64,000 bases of DNA, from assembly GCA_003565775.1 (NCBI GenBank), contig PXAT01000085.1:1-64000 (forward strand), in the 5' to 3' direction. The position numbers and the translations under genes were made by a program. The stretch comes from Ectothiorhodospiraceae bacterium. Its GTDB lineage: Bacteria > Pseudomonadota > Gammaproteobacteria > Nitrococcales > Aquisalimonadaceae. Shown piece after piece: positions 50,938 through 59,979 of this stretch (within the stretch, counting starts at the first letter, position 1; the number at the start of each line of letters is the position of its first letter). The notes below the pieces were generated by a model. It was not told where the DNA came from. It saw only the letters and a list, made by a program, of their open reading frames with translations, and ran no database searches.

Positions 50938-51429
50938 ATGGCGGAATTGCGGACCACGGATCTTTGTGACGCCCATGGTCATGCGGTACGGGTTGTCGCG
51001 CCCATGTTCATGGATTATGGCGGTCGGCGGCTGTTCCATGGCCCGATCAGCACGGTGCAGGCTTTCGAGGACAACTCGCGGGTCCGTGAAGCATTGTCGG
51101 AGCCCGGTGGCGGGCGGGTGCTGGTGGTCGATGGTGGTGGCTCGATGCGCTGCGCGCTGCTTGGCGACAACCTGGCGCGCATGGGGCATGACAACGGCTG
51201 GGCAGGTGTGGTGGTGTACGGCTGCGTTCGGGACGCCGCCGAGCTGAGCAGGATTCCGCTGCCGGTCAAGGGCCTGAACACGCATCCGCGGCGCAGTGAA
51301 AAGCGCGGTCAGGGCGAACGCGAGGTGCCGGTGAGTTTCGGTGGTATCAGCATGCGCCCGGGCGAGTATCTCTACGCCGACGAGGATGGCGTGATCGTGG
51401 CGGACGGACTGCTGGAGCTTCCGGTCTGA
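50938..51429 (+). CDS. rraA: RraA family protein
   Basis: [72 protein letters not shown]. Confidence 0.93.
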   Translation: MAELRTTDLCDAHGHAVRVVAPMFMDYGGRRLFHGPISTVQAFEDNSRVREALSEPGGGRVLVVDGGGSMRCALLGDNLARMGHDNGWAGVVVYGCVRDAAELSRIPLPVKGLNTHPRRSEKRGQGEREVPVSFGGISMRPGEYLYADEDGVIVADGLLELPV

Positions 51430-51472
51430 CCGCATTGAATGCAGGTCCAGAAAAAATACTGCAGGAGGAGAC

Positions 51473-51916
51473 GTGGACCAGACAATCAGGAATCTGATGC
51501 GGGAGCGCGGTGGCCGCATCCACAGCATTGAGCCGGAGGCGATGGTGGCCGAGGCAGTGCAGCGCATGAACAACCTGAACATCGGGGCGCTGACCGTGGT
51601 GGATGGCGATACGCTCAAGGGCATTTTCACGGAGCGGGATGTCCTTCGGCGCGTGATTGACGGCAATCTCCCGCCGGACGACACACCGGTCTGGCGCGTC
51701 ATGACCAGCAAGCTGGTGGTGGTTCGCCCGGAGACCACGATCGGTGAGGCGATGGCACTGGTCGACCAGTACAACTGCCGGCATCTGCCGATCGTCGACA
51801 ATGACCGTTTGCTGGGTATGGTGTCGGTGCGGGACCTGATCGGGCATCTGGTGGAAGAGCACGAACACCGGATCGCCGAACTTACCAAGTACATCTACGG
51901 GGAGTTCGGTAACTGA
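51473..51916 (+). CDS. CBS-domain pair protein
   Basis: AVQRMNNLNIGALTVVDGDTLKGIFTERDVLRRVI ... GEAMALVDQYNCRHLPIVDNDRLLGMVSVRDLIGHLVEE. Confidence 0.92.
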   Translation: MDQTIRNLMRERGGRIHSIEPEAMVAEAVQRMNNLNIGALTVVDGDTLKGIFTERDVLRRVIDGNLPPDDTPVWRVMTSKLVVVRPETTIGEAMALVDQYNCRHLPIVDNDRLLGMVSVRDLIGHLVEEHEHRIAELTKYIYGEFGN

Positions 51917-51918
51917 TC

Positions 51919-52308
51919 ATGGCGGATGACGGTGTACGCGTCGACCGCTGGCTCTGGGCGGCACGCTTCTTCAAGACCCGACGGCTGGCGGTCGATGCGA
52001 TCAACGGCGGCAAGGTGGAGATCAACGACGCACGGGCGAAGCCGGCCAAAACCGTGCGTCCGGGAGACCAACTGCGCATCCGCAAGGATGCCTTCGAGTT
52101 TCATGTCGAAGTGCTGGACGTCGCCGGGCAGCGCGGATCGGCGGCGGTGGCCCGGACGCTGTACGAGGAATTCGCCGACAGTGTGGCGCGTCGGGAAACC
52201 CTGCGCGAACAACTGCGCGCCCAATCCGCCGCCTTCCCCCAACCCCGCGGCCGCCCCGACAAGCACAACCGGCGGGAGCTGGCCAGGTTCAAGAAGGAGG
52301 GGGGATAG
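51919..52308 (+). CDS. hslR: Heat-shock protein 15, S4-domain RNA-binding protein
   Basis: VRVDRWLWAARFFKTRRLAVDAINGGKVEINDARAKPAKTVRPGDQLRI; FPQPRGRPDKHNRRELARFK. Confidence 0.93.
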   Translation: MADDGVRVDRWLWAARFFKTRRLAVDAINGGKVEINDARAKPAKTVRPGDQLRIRKDAFEFHVEVLDVAGQRGSAAVARTLYEEFADSVARRETLREQLRAQSAAFPQPRGRPDKHNRRELARFKKEGG

Positions 52309-52359
52309 CGTACGGCGCCCGGCGCCCGGCTGTCGGGGGGCAGGCGTCTGAGCGATGGG

Positions 52360-52405
52360 CTCGAGGGCGGGCAGGGACGAGGAGCGAGGTTCGAGGGACG
52401 AGGAA
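52360..52405. repeat. Purine-rich imperfect short tandem repeat (gacgagg/gcgagg units)
   Basis: ctcgagggcgggcagggacgaggagcgaggttcgagggacgaggaa. Confidence 0.6.
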
Positions 52406-52461
52406 AAATCCCGGCAGTCGGGTTCGCCTCCTCCTGTGGCGGGGTGCCGGGCGCTTTCGGT

Positions 52462-55400
52462 TCATCGAAAATCCCTCGATCTCGTCCGTATCCGCCCGAG
52501 TAGTTCCGAATGATCCTCCAGCTTTCCGGCGACCAGGTGACAGACTTCGCCGCGGCGTTCCCAGATACCGCTGACGCCCAGCAGGCTGGCCCCCAGCAGG
52601 ATGCGCCGCTGGGATTCGGCGGTCCGTTTCCAGACCACCAGATTGATGTGGCCGGTCTCGTCTTCCAGGGTGACGAAGGTGACCCCGCCGGCGGAGCCGG
52701 GGCGTTGCCGGTTGATGACCAGGCCGGCGGTGCGCACCAGACGTCCGTGTTCCACGCCCTGCAAGTCGGCGGCGGTCATCAGTCGCTTCTGCTGCAGTCG
52801 GGCGCGGAGCAATGCCAGAGGATGTGCCTGGAGACTGAGCCCCAGACTGGCGTAATCCTCGGCCACATCGTCACCGGTGTCGGGTGCGATCAGGGCCGGC
52901 TCGGCCACCTGCTTGCCGCTGCCGGCCAGCAGCGGCAGATCCGTGTCCGTTGCCAGGACCTGCCACCAGGCCTGTCGCCGGTTGCCGGCCAGGGCGCGCA
53001 GCGCTCCCGCGGCACTCAATGCCTGCAGGTCACGACGTTGCAGACAGGCACGTCGCGCCAGGTCGTCGATGGTATGGAACGGGGTCTGGTCGCGGGCTTC
53101 CAGCAGTCGCATCAGACCCTCGGTCGACAGGCTTTTGACCATGCGCAGACCCAGTCGTAATGCCGGCCTGTTGGCGTCGCTGGTGACTTCCAGCGTGCAA
53201 TCCGCCCGGCTGTGCAGGATATCCACCGGTTCGACGGCGACCCCGTGGTCACGTGCATCGCGGACCAGTTGTGCCGGCGCATAGAAGCCCATGGGCTGGC
53301 TGTTGAGCAGGGCGCAGCAGAAGGCGGCGGGGTAGTGATACTTGAGCCAGGCCGAGACCCACACCAGCTTGGCGAAGCTGGCGGCATGCGATTCCGGAAA
53401 GCCGTAACTGCCGAAACCGCGGATCTGACGGAAGATCTGATCGGCGAACTCCCGGCTGTAGCCCCGTTCCGACATGCCCTGGCGCAGTCGGTCCTCGAAA
53501 TGCTCCAGGCCTCCCTTGAGCTTCCAGGCGGCCATCGAACGCCGCAGGTGGTCGGCCTCGTCGGCACTGAAGCCGGCTGCCACCTGCGCCAGCTGCATCA
53601 CCTGCTCCTGGAAGATGGGCACGCCCAGGGTCCGCTTCAGCACGTCCTCGACCTGGTCGCTGGGGTAGGTCACGGGCTCGCTGCCCTCCCGCCGGCGCAG
53701 GTAGGGGTGCACCATGTCGCCCTGAATCGGTCCCGGTCGGACGATCGCCACCTGGATCACCAGATCGTAGAAACAGGCAGGCCGGAGCCGCGGCAGCATC
53801 GCCATCTGAGCCCGTGATTCCACCTGGAACACGCCCATCGAGTCACCGCGTTGCAGCATGCCGTAGACAGCGCCGTCCTGTTGCGGGATGCCGGCCATGC
53901 TCAGGCGACGCCCATGATGCCGCTCTATCAGGTCCAGCGTCCGGTGAATGGCGCTGAGCATGCCCAGCGCCAGCACGTCCACCTTCAGCAGTCCCAGCGC
54001 CTCGAGGTCGTCCTTGTCCCACTGGATGACCGTGCGATCCGGCATCTGGGCGTTTTCCATCGGCACCAGCTCGCCGAGATCACCGCGCGAGATGATGAAA
54101 CCGCCGACATGCTGGGACAGATGGCGCGGAAACCCGACCAGATCGCGCACCAGAATCAGCAGTTGCCGGACCAGCGGCGAGGCCGGATCGAGGCCGGATT
54201 CACGAATCCGGTCGGGGTGGATGCCGCTGTCGTCCCACCAGTGCAGATTGCTGCTCAACCGCTCGGTCTGTTCGCCGGCCATTCCCAGGGCCCGGCCCAG
54301 GTCGCGAACGGCGCTGCGCGGGCGATAGCTGATCACCGTTGCCGCCAGCGCGGCCCGGTGTCGCCCGTATTTGCGGTAGATGTACTGAATCACCTCTTCC
54401 CGCCGCTGGTGTTCGAAGTCCACATCGATATCCGGCGGCTCGTCGCGGGCGCGGGAGATGAAGCGTTCGAACAGCAACTGACTGGTGGCCGGGTCCACTT
54501 CGGTGATGCCGAGGCAATAGCAGACCGCCGAATTGGCGGCAGAGCCACGACCCTGACAGAGAATGTCGCGGCTGCGGGCGTAGTCGACGATATCGTGCAC
54601 CGTCAGGAAATAGGCCTCATAGCGGAGTTCGGCGATCAGTTCCAGCTCGCGTTCGATCTGTTGTCGGACCGTCTCCGGAGCCCCCTCGGGCCAACGCCAG
54701 TCGGCACCGGCCAGCACCAGGCGCCGCAGATGACCGCCCGGCGTCGTCCCCTCCGGCACCAGCTCCTCGGGGTATTCGTAGCGCAGCTCGTCCAGCCGGA
54801 ACCGGCAACGGGCTGCGATCACCAGGCTCTGTTGCAGCAGCGCGTCGGGATACAGGGCGCGCAGGCGGGGCAGGCTGCGCAGATGGCGCTCGCCATTGGG
54901 TAGCCGGTCCAGGCCCAGTTCGCTGACCGGTTTGCCCAGGCGGATCGCGGTCAGGCAGTCCTGCAACGCGCGGCGGCCGCGACGATGCATGTGGACATCA
55001 CTGCTGGCGACCAGCGGCAGCCCCAGGCTGTCTGCCAGCAGTGCCAGATGTTCCAGTTGTCGTGCATCGTCCGGACCGTGGAAGCGCTCGAACGCCAGCC
55101 AGCCGCGACCGTGGAAGTGCCTGGCAAACCAGCCGGCGGCCGTGTGATCGGGTGTCTCGCCGGCAATGAACAGGGCCAGACAGTCCGGGACCAGCCGTTC
55201 CAGATCCTGCCGGTACAGCCGGTAGTGGCCCTTCGCCGCGCGGCGTCGGGCCAGCGTGATCAGGGACGAGAGTTGTCCGTAGGCCTGACGGTCCGGTGCC
55301 AGCAGCACCAGGGTCGGGCCGTCGACCAGTCGCAGTTCGCTACCGACAATCAGTTTCAGGCCGTTTTCGCGCGCCGTACGCCAGGCCCGGACGACGCCCG

Positions 55401-55533
55401 CCAGGGAGCATTCGTCGGTGATGGCCAGGGCGGCATAGCCCAGCGTCCGCGCGCGCTCTACCAACTCCCGCGGATGCGAGGCACCGCGCAAAAAGGTGAA
55501 ATTGCTCAGGCAGTGGAGTTCCGCATAGCTCAT
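52462..55533 (-). CDS. dnaE2: Error-prone DNA polymerase (DnaE2)
   Basis: MSYAELHCLSNFTFLRGASHPRELVERA; PPDIDVDFEHQRREEVIQYIYRKYGRHRAALAATVISYRPRSAVRDLGRALG. Confidence 0.96.
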   Translation of the reverse strand: MSYAELHCLSNFTFLRGASHPRELVERARTLGYAALAITDECSLAGVVRAWRTARENGLKLIVGSELRLVDGPTLVLLAPDRQAYGQLSSLITLARRRAAKGHYRLYRQDLERLVPDCLALFIAGETPDHTAAGWFARHFHGRGWLAFERFHGPDDARQLEHLALLADSLGLPLVASSDVHMHRRGRRALQDCLTAIRLGKPVSELGLDRLPNGERHLRSLPRLRALYPDALLQQSLVIAARCRFRLDELRYEYPEELVPEGTTPGGHLRRLVLAGADWRWPEGAPETVRQQIERELELIAELRYEAYFLTVHDIVDYARSRDILCQGRGSAANSAVCYCLGITEVDPATSQLLFERFISRARDEPPDIDVDFEHQRREEVIQYIYRKYGRHRAALAATVISYRPRSAVRDLGRALGMAGEQTERLSSNLHWWDDSGIHPDRIRESGLDPASPLVRQLLILVRDLVGFPRHLSQHVGGFIISRGDLGELVPMENAQMPDRTVIQWDKDDLEALGLLKVDVLALGMLSAIHRTLDLIERHHGRRLSMAGIPQQDGAVYGMLQRGDSMGVFQVESRAQMAMLPRLRPACFYDLVIQVAIVRPGPIQGDMVHPYLRRREGSEPVTYPSDQVEDVLKRTLGVPIFQEQVMQLAQVAAGFSADEADHLRRSMAAWKLKGGLEHFEDRLRQGMSERGYSREFADQIFRQIRGFGSYGFPESHAASFAKLVWVSAWLKYHYPAAFCCALLNSQPMGFYAPAQLVRDARDHGVAVEPVDILHSRADCTLEVTSDANRPALRLGLRMVKSLSTEGLMRLLEARDQTPFHTIDDLARRACLQRRDLQALSAAGALRALAGNRRQAWWQVLATDTDLPLLAGSGKQVAEPALIAPDTGDDVAEDYASLGLSLQAHPLALLRARLQQKRLMTAADLQGVEHGRLVRTAGLVINRQRPGSAGGVTFVTLEDETGHINLVVWKRTAESQRRILLGASLLGVSGIWERRGEVCHLVAGKLEDHSELLGRIRTRSRDFR

Positions 55534-55540
55534 CCGGATA

Positions 55541-55556
55541 CTGTACAAATGAACAG
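55541..55556. promoter_or_regulatory. LexA-type SOS box upstream of dnaE2
   Basis: CTGTacaaatgaACAG, exact CTGT-N8-ACAG, 8 bp upstream of the dnaE2 ATG. Confidence 0.8.
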
Positions 55557-55583
55557 CAAGAAAAGCACGATTCAGGCGCCCGG

Positions 55584-55616
55584 CTGTAGGAGCTCAGCCC
55601 TCTGAGCGAAAAGCCT
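55584..55616. repeat. Single REP-like sequence
   Basis: ctgtaggagctcagccctctgagcgaaaagcc, short imperfect palindrome resembling TGTAGGAGC...GCGAA REP sequences. Confidence 0.4.
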
Positions 55617-55731
55617 TGTGCGCACCCAGCCAACCCGCGGGCCACCGCACATCGCACCTATCCCTTCCCCTTGCAAGCCGGTCAGCGCGCCCACATGGTA
55701 CGGGCACTGACGTTATTGCCGGATACCCGCC

Positions 55732-56199
55732 ATGCCCCTGCTGATCCTGTTTTCGCTGCTGGTTGTCGTCCCGCTGGTGGAGATCTACATCCTGATTGCC
55801 GTTGGCAGCAATATCGGTGCACTCAGTACCATTGCGTTGTGCCTGCTGACGGCTGCCATCGGTGCCGCGCTGCTGCAACGGCAGGGGCTGAACACCATGC
55901 AGCGCGCCCGCGACAACCTGGACCGGGGCAAGTTGCCGGCGATGGAATTGCTGGAAGGGATCGCGCTGGCCGTCGGCGGCTTCCTGCTGCTGACGCCCGG
56001 CTTTGTCACCGACGCGATCGGCTTCGCCTGCCTGATTCCATTCAGTCGTCGCCTGCTGGTTGTCCTCCTGCTGAAGCGGGTGCGTGTGGTGCACGGGCCG
56101 ATTCACGGCCAGGCTCGCCCGGGCTCTGCCGAGGATTCCTCCGGTCGACGTACCATTGAGGGCGAATTCGAGCGGCGGGACGACAACGATCCGCGTTAG
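55732..56199 (+). CDS. fxsA: FxsA family protein
   Basis: MPLLILFSLLVVVPLVEIYILIAVGSNIGALSTIALCLLTAAIGAALLQRQGLNTMQRAR...GFLLLTPGFVTDAIGF. Confidence 0.93.
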   Translation: MPLLILFSLLVVVPLVEIYILIAVGSNIGALSTIALCLLTAAIGAALLQRQGLNTMQRARDNLDRGKLPAMELLEGIALAVGGFLLLTPGFVTDAIGFACLIPFSRRLLVVLLLKRVRVVHGPIHGQARPGSAEDSSGRRTIEGEFERRDDNDPR

Positions 56200-56316
56200 G
56201 AAATCCCCGAAGCCGGCCTCGCGGGTGTGTGCGGGACTGGCTCCGGACACCCGACAGGACCCGGCGTTTCCAGCGAGGCCGCACGGCGCGTTCGCCTGGC
56301 GCCGCAACGGAATGCC

Positions 56317-56547
56317 TTATTGCTTGCCGGCGGTGCCCCGGCGCAGTTCGTTGAGCATCTGGTTCAGCCGCCGCTCCTGGGTGGCCCGCCGTTTGGCGCT
56401 GCTGATCCACCAGATGTAATCCCGTTGTTTTTCCAGCGGGCAGGCGCGATAGGCCGTCATCAGCTGCTGTCGCTCCAGCGCGGATCGGACGAAACTCGGC
56501 ATCGCCTGTTGTTGTTGTCGGTTAAGTTCTTCGAAAGCGGACACCAT
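56317..56547 (-). CDS. YdeI/OmpD-associated-like C-terminal domain protein
   Basis: MPSFVRSALERQQLMTAYRACPLEKQRDYIWWISSAKRRATQERRLNQMLNELRRG. Confidence 0.6.
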   Translation of the reverse strand: MVSAFEELNRQQQQAMPSFVRSALERQQLMTAYRACPLEKQRDYIWWISSAKRRATQERRLNQMLNELRRGTAGKQ

Positions 56548-56620
56548 GCGAAACCCCTCCCCCGGGGTGTTGTCATCCGTCGCGTCGGGCGACGGGATGA
56601 CATCTCCCTGAATGACGTCC

Positions 56621-56748
56621 GGAAAACGCTGAGGCATGGCCGTGTTCGCGTCGGAGACCGCTTCAGGTCATCCGCCAGGTCGCAGTCTTGCGTTCCTGAC
56701 GGACCATGCGGCTCCCGACGCGAACAGGCGATGCATTCCGCGCTTCCC
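56621..56748. repeat. Diverged TIR element family copy (E12)
   Basis: ggaaaacgctgaggcatggccgtgttcgcgtcggagaccgc vs reverse complement of gcggctcccgacgcgaacaggcgatgcattccgcgcttccc. Confidence 0.55.
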
Positions 56749-56831
56749 AAAGCCGCCGATTGTGTCGTTGTATGGGTGTTTGTCCTGTCCAGCTCCCAGT
56801 ATAGGAGATGCCGCCGGCACACGACGGGACG

Positions 56832-58346
56832 TCATGGATATGTGGTGCCACCGCCCGGTCCCAGGGGCAGGCCGGTGACCACCCAGATTGCCAGAAGCAG
56901 GCTCCAGAAAATGGCGAAACTGATGGCATAGGGCAGCATCAGGGCCAGCAGGGTGCCGATGCCCGCGCTTTGCTGCCAGCGCTGGGCAAAGGCCAGAATG
57001 ATTACCCAGTAGGGGTTGAGCGGCGTGATGACATTGCTGACCGAGTCGCCGACACGGTAGGCGGCCTGGGTCAGCTCGGGGCTGAGGCCGGCCTGCATCA
57101 GCATCGGCACGAACACCGGCGCCAGCAGGGCATATTTTGCCGAGGCCGAGCCCATGACCAGATTGGCCAGGACCACCAGGGCAATGAAGCTGGTAACCAT
57201 CAGGGGTGCGGGCGCCGCCAGACTGGCCAGTGCCTCACCGCCGGCAATCGCCAGCAACAGGCCGAGCTGGCTGTAGCGGAAGGCCTCGATGAACTGCGCC
57301 GCGGCGAACGCAAGGACGATATACGGGGCGAGCCCGCGCACCGTGTCGCCGAGCATGCCGGCCACATCGCGATCGTTACAGATGGTGCCTGCGGTGATGC
57401 CGTAGGCAAGGCCGCAGGCGAGGAATATCAGAAACAGCAGTGGCACCATCGCCTCGATCCAGCGGGCGAATTGCTCGCCGTCGCCATGCAGTGGCGCGCC
57501 CGGGATCAGGATCAGCAGAAGCACGCCGATCATCAGTCCGACGAGGGTCAGCCCGGCGGCACGCAGACCGGCACGCGGCCGTGTGCCGGCATCAGAATCC
57601 ACCACCGCATCGTCCGGCGCCGCGATTGCCTCCCGTTGCTGTCGCGGCTCCACGAAGCGCGCGGTGACCCACCAGCCGACCAGCGTGAGCAGGAACGCCG
57701 AGCCCGCGGCGAAGAACCAGTTGGCGGTCACCGCTACCCGGTAATCAGGAGCAATGATCTGGGCGGCGCTCTGGGTCAGGCCCGCGAGCAGCGGATCCAG
57801 CGCCGTGATGAACAGGTTGGCGCTGTAACCGGCAGACACACCGGCGAAGGCGGCGGCCAGCCCCACCAGCGGCGAGCGACCGGCAGCATAATAAAGCGCG
57901 GCCGCCAGCGGTGGCAGAACCACATAACCCGCATCCACGGTCAGCGAGGACGTGATGCCGAGGAAGATCACGGCCGGAGTCAGCAGCCGTTGCGGCGCAC
58001 TGCGCAGGCTTTTTTCGAGCAGGGCGGCAAGCAGTCCTGAGCGCTCGGCGATGCCGATGCCGAACATTGCCACCAGCACGATCCCGAGTGGCGGAAACTG
58101 CACGAAGTTCTGCACCATGTGGCTGAGCAGCCACCAGATGCCGTCACCGTCGAGCAGGCTCCTGACTTCGATCCTTTCCGCATCGGGTGTCAGTGCCGAC
58201 CAGTCCAGCCACGCCCCGAGCTGCGACAGCAGCATCACCAGCAACAGGGCCATGGCGAACAGGGTGACCGGCTCCGGCAGACGGTTGCCGAGACGTTCCA
58301 GCAGATCGAGCCAGCGATTGCCCTGCAGGTCGGTGCTGCCTGTCAT
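56832..58346 (-). CDS. AbgT family transporter
   Basis: LERLGNRLPEPVTLFAMALLLVMLLSQLGAWLDWS; MVQNFVQFPPLGIVLVAMFGIGIAERSGLLAALLEKSL; C-terminal PLNPYWVIILAFAQRW. Confidence 0.95.
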   Translation of the reverse strand: MTGSTDLQGNRWLDLLERLGNRLPEPVTLFAMALLLVMLLSQLGAWLDWSALTPDAERIEVRSLLDGDGIWWLLSHMVQNFVQFPPLGIVLVAMFGIGIAERSGLLAALLEKSLRSAPQRLLTPAVIFLGITSSLTVDAGYVVLPPLAAALYYAAGRSPLVGLAAAFAGVSAGYSANLFITALDPLLAGLTQSAAQIIAPDYRVAVTANWFFAAGSAFLLTLVGWWVTARFVEPRQQREAIAAPDDAVVDSDAGTRPRAGLRAAGLTLVGLMIGVLLLILIPGAPLHGDGEQFARWIEAMVPLLFLIFLACGLAYGITAGTICNDRDVAGMLGDTVRGLAPYIVLAFAAAQFIEAFRYSQLGLLLAIAGGEALASLAAPAPLMVTSFIALVVLANLVMGSASAKYALLAPVFVPMLMQAGLSPELTQAAYRVGDSVSNVITPLNPYWVIILAFAQRWQQSAGIGTLLALMLPYAISFAIFWSLLLAIWVVTGLPLGPGGGTTYP

Positions 58347-58517
58347 TGACGATACCCTGTGCCGGAAACCCCCCGGTCTACTGTATCCTGCGCCGGGCCG
58401 CAGTGGCAGGTCGGACAGCCGGGGATGCTGAACCCGGCCCGGAAAACGCTGTCCGCACTGAGTGGGCCGGCACGAGGAGCGGCCATCAAATTTTCAACAC
58501 CGAAACGGGGTGACACC

Positions 58518-59405
58518 GTGAAAAGCAGACATTGTTCACGACTGCAGATGCTGATTGTTGGCCTGATGGCCGCAATTGCCATGACCGCACTGCAGGCGCA
58601 GGCCGACTGGCCGGACGAGATGCCGGGCGACGCCGAAGGCATGAAGGCGTATCTGGAAACGCGCTACGACATGCTCGACGCCGAACTCGAGGCTGCCATC
58701 GAAGTGGCGAATCGTGAAGGCAAGCTCGACATCTTCGAGCTCGACGCGGCCTTGCATTACAGCATGTCCTCGGAGAGCAGCGATCGGACCTACGCGCGCG
58801 TCAACCAGGGGCTGCGCGAGGCTGCCGGGAGCGACGAGATCGACAGTGAAACGGTGCAGCAGCTCGAGGAGCTGGCTGCCGAGCGCAAGGCTGCCCACGA
58901 AGAAATCGGTAACGAACTGGTGGCGGCCCTGATGAACAAGATGGCCGAGACCGGTGCCGGAGACAATCAGCAGGCGCAGGCCTGGCTGGCCGTGTTTGCC
59001 CTGTTTGCCGTGGACTTCAGCGAAGCCATGGGGGCGATGAGTACCGATGCGGTGCGTGGTGCCGTCGACGGTATTCGACAGGATCTGCCATCGCAGATTC
59101 TGTCCGCCGCGACATCGGCTCCGGACAAGGAAACACGCGAGAACGCCTTCCTCGAGGTCATGCAATCCAGCGCCGAGGCCTCGGACACCGCCTGCCAGCG
59201 GCCGGCCGAACGGACTGTTCCCGGTGGACGCGAGGATACCGACCACCTGCGTGGCATGATGGCCGAGCATTGCCAGATCATCATCGCCGGCGTTGCCGTG
59301 GGCGAGATGCCCGAGGCCATGCTGACGCTGTACCAGGCCGCCGGCTGGGATGAGACGATGGCGCCCGTGATGGACGATCTGGTGTCCCGTACCCGCGACG
59401 ACTGA
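58518..59405 (+). CDS. Hypothetical exported alpha-helical protein
   Basis: GTG start; signal peptide LQMLIVGLMAAIAMTALQAQA; charged helical body; no family recognised. Confidence 0.6.
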   Translation: MKSRHCSRLQMLIVGLMAAIAMTALQAQADWPDEMPGDAEGMKAYLETRYDMLDAELEAAIEVANREGKLDIFELDAALHYSMSSESSDRTYARVNQGLREAAGSDEIDSETVQQLEELAAERKAAHEEIGNELVAALMNKMAETGAGDNQQAQAWLAVFALFAVDFSEAMGAMSTDAVRGAVDGIRQDLPSQILSAATSAPDKETRENAFLEVMQSSAEASDTACQRPAERTVPGGREDTDHLRGMMAEHCQIIIAGVAVGEMPEAMLTLYQAAGWDETMAPVMDDLVSRTRDD

Positions 59406-59427
59406 AGGTCGATGCAATGCCTGACGA

Positions 59428-59463
59428 AAGCCGGTCATCCTCGTGGTTGACCGGCTTTTTTTC
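59428..59463 (+). terminator. Intrinsic terminator
   Basis: aagccggtca ... tgaccggctt ttttt. Confidence 0.88.
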
Positions 59464-59538
59464 GGTTCAGCGTTCGTTCAGTTGCCCGCTGGCAAGCTGT
59501 GCCCGAATGCTGGAAAAGGGCAACAAGAGGACACAGGC

Positions 59539-59910
59539 ATGCTACGCAATACACTGATCGGATTGATGCTTTCGGCGGCGCTGGTGGCGCCGATGACGGC
59601 AAGTGCGTATGACCAGAGTACGCGTGCGGCCATTGGCGGCGGGGTTGGCGGCGCTCTGGGCGGCTACCTCGGCTCGGAGTTCGGGGGGCGCGAAGGGGCC
59701 ATCCTCGGCGGTGCCCTGGGTGGCGGCGCCGGCGCGGCCGTCAGTACGCGTGACCGGCAGCCGCGTTACCAGGAACCGCGGCGCTACGATGATCGCTATC
59801 AGCGGGGTGGTCGCTATCAGGAAAGCCACCCCCACCATTACCACAAGGCGCCGCGTCGCGGTGGACCGCCGCACTGTCCTCCCGGGCTGGCAAAACAGGG
59901 TCGCTGCTGA
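59539..59910 (+). CDS. Glycine-zipper exported protein
   Basis: Signal peptide then GGGVGGALGGYLGSEFGGREGAILGGALGGGAGAAV; basic/His-rich tail. Confidence 0.75.
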   Translation: MLRNTLIGLMLSAALVAPMTASAYDQSTRAAIGGGVGGALGGYLGSEFGGREGAILGGALGGGAGAAVSTRDRQPRYQEPRRYDDRYQRGGRYQESHPHHYHKAPRRGGPPHCPPGLAKQGRC

Positions 59911-59934
59911 AACGGCAGCATCAAGCAGCAACAA

Positions 59935-59960
59935 AAAAGCCGGGCTTCTGCCCGGCTTTT
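59935..59960. terminator. Bidirectional intrinsic terminator between convergent genes
   Basis: aaaagccgggc ttct gcccggctttt. Confidence 0.9.
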
Positions 59961-59979
59961 CGTTGGCCACTCACTTCAT

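Noticed and set aside
50938-51429. RraA gene as functional partner of the RuBisCO-like protein
   Set aside because: It is on the opposite strand, separated by a TIR element and a small membrane gene, and matches ordinary RraA. Proximity alone is weak evidence.
52462-55533. dnaE2 as the replicative DnaE
   Set aside because: The N-terminal MSYAELHCLSNFTFLRGASHPRELVERA and the SOS box fit DnaE2-type error-prone polymerase rather than the replicative alpha subunit.
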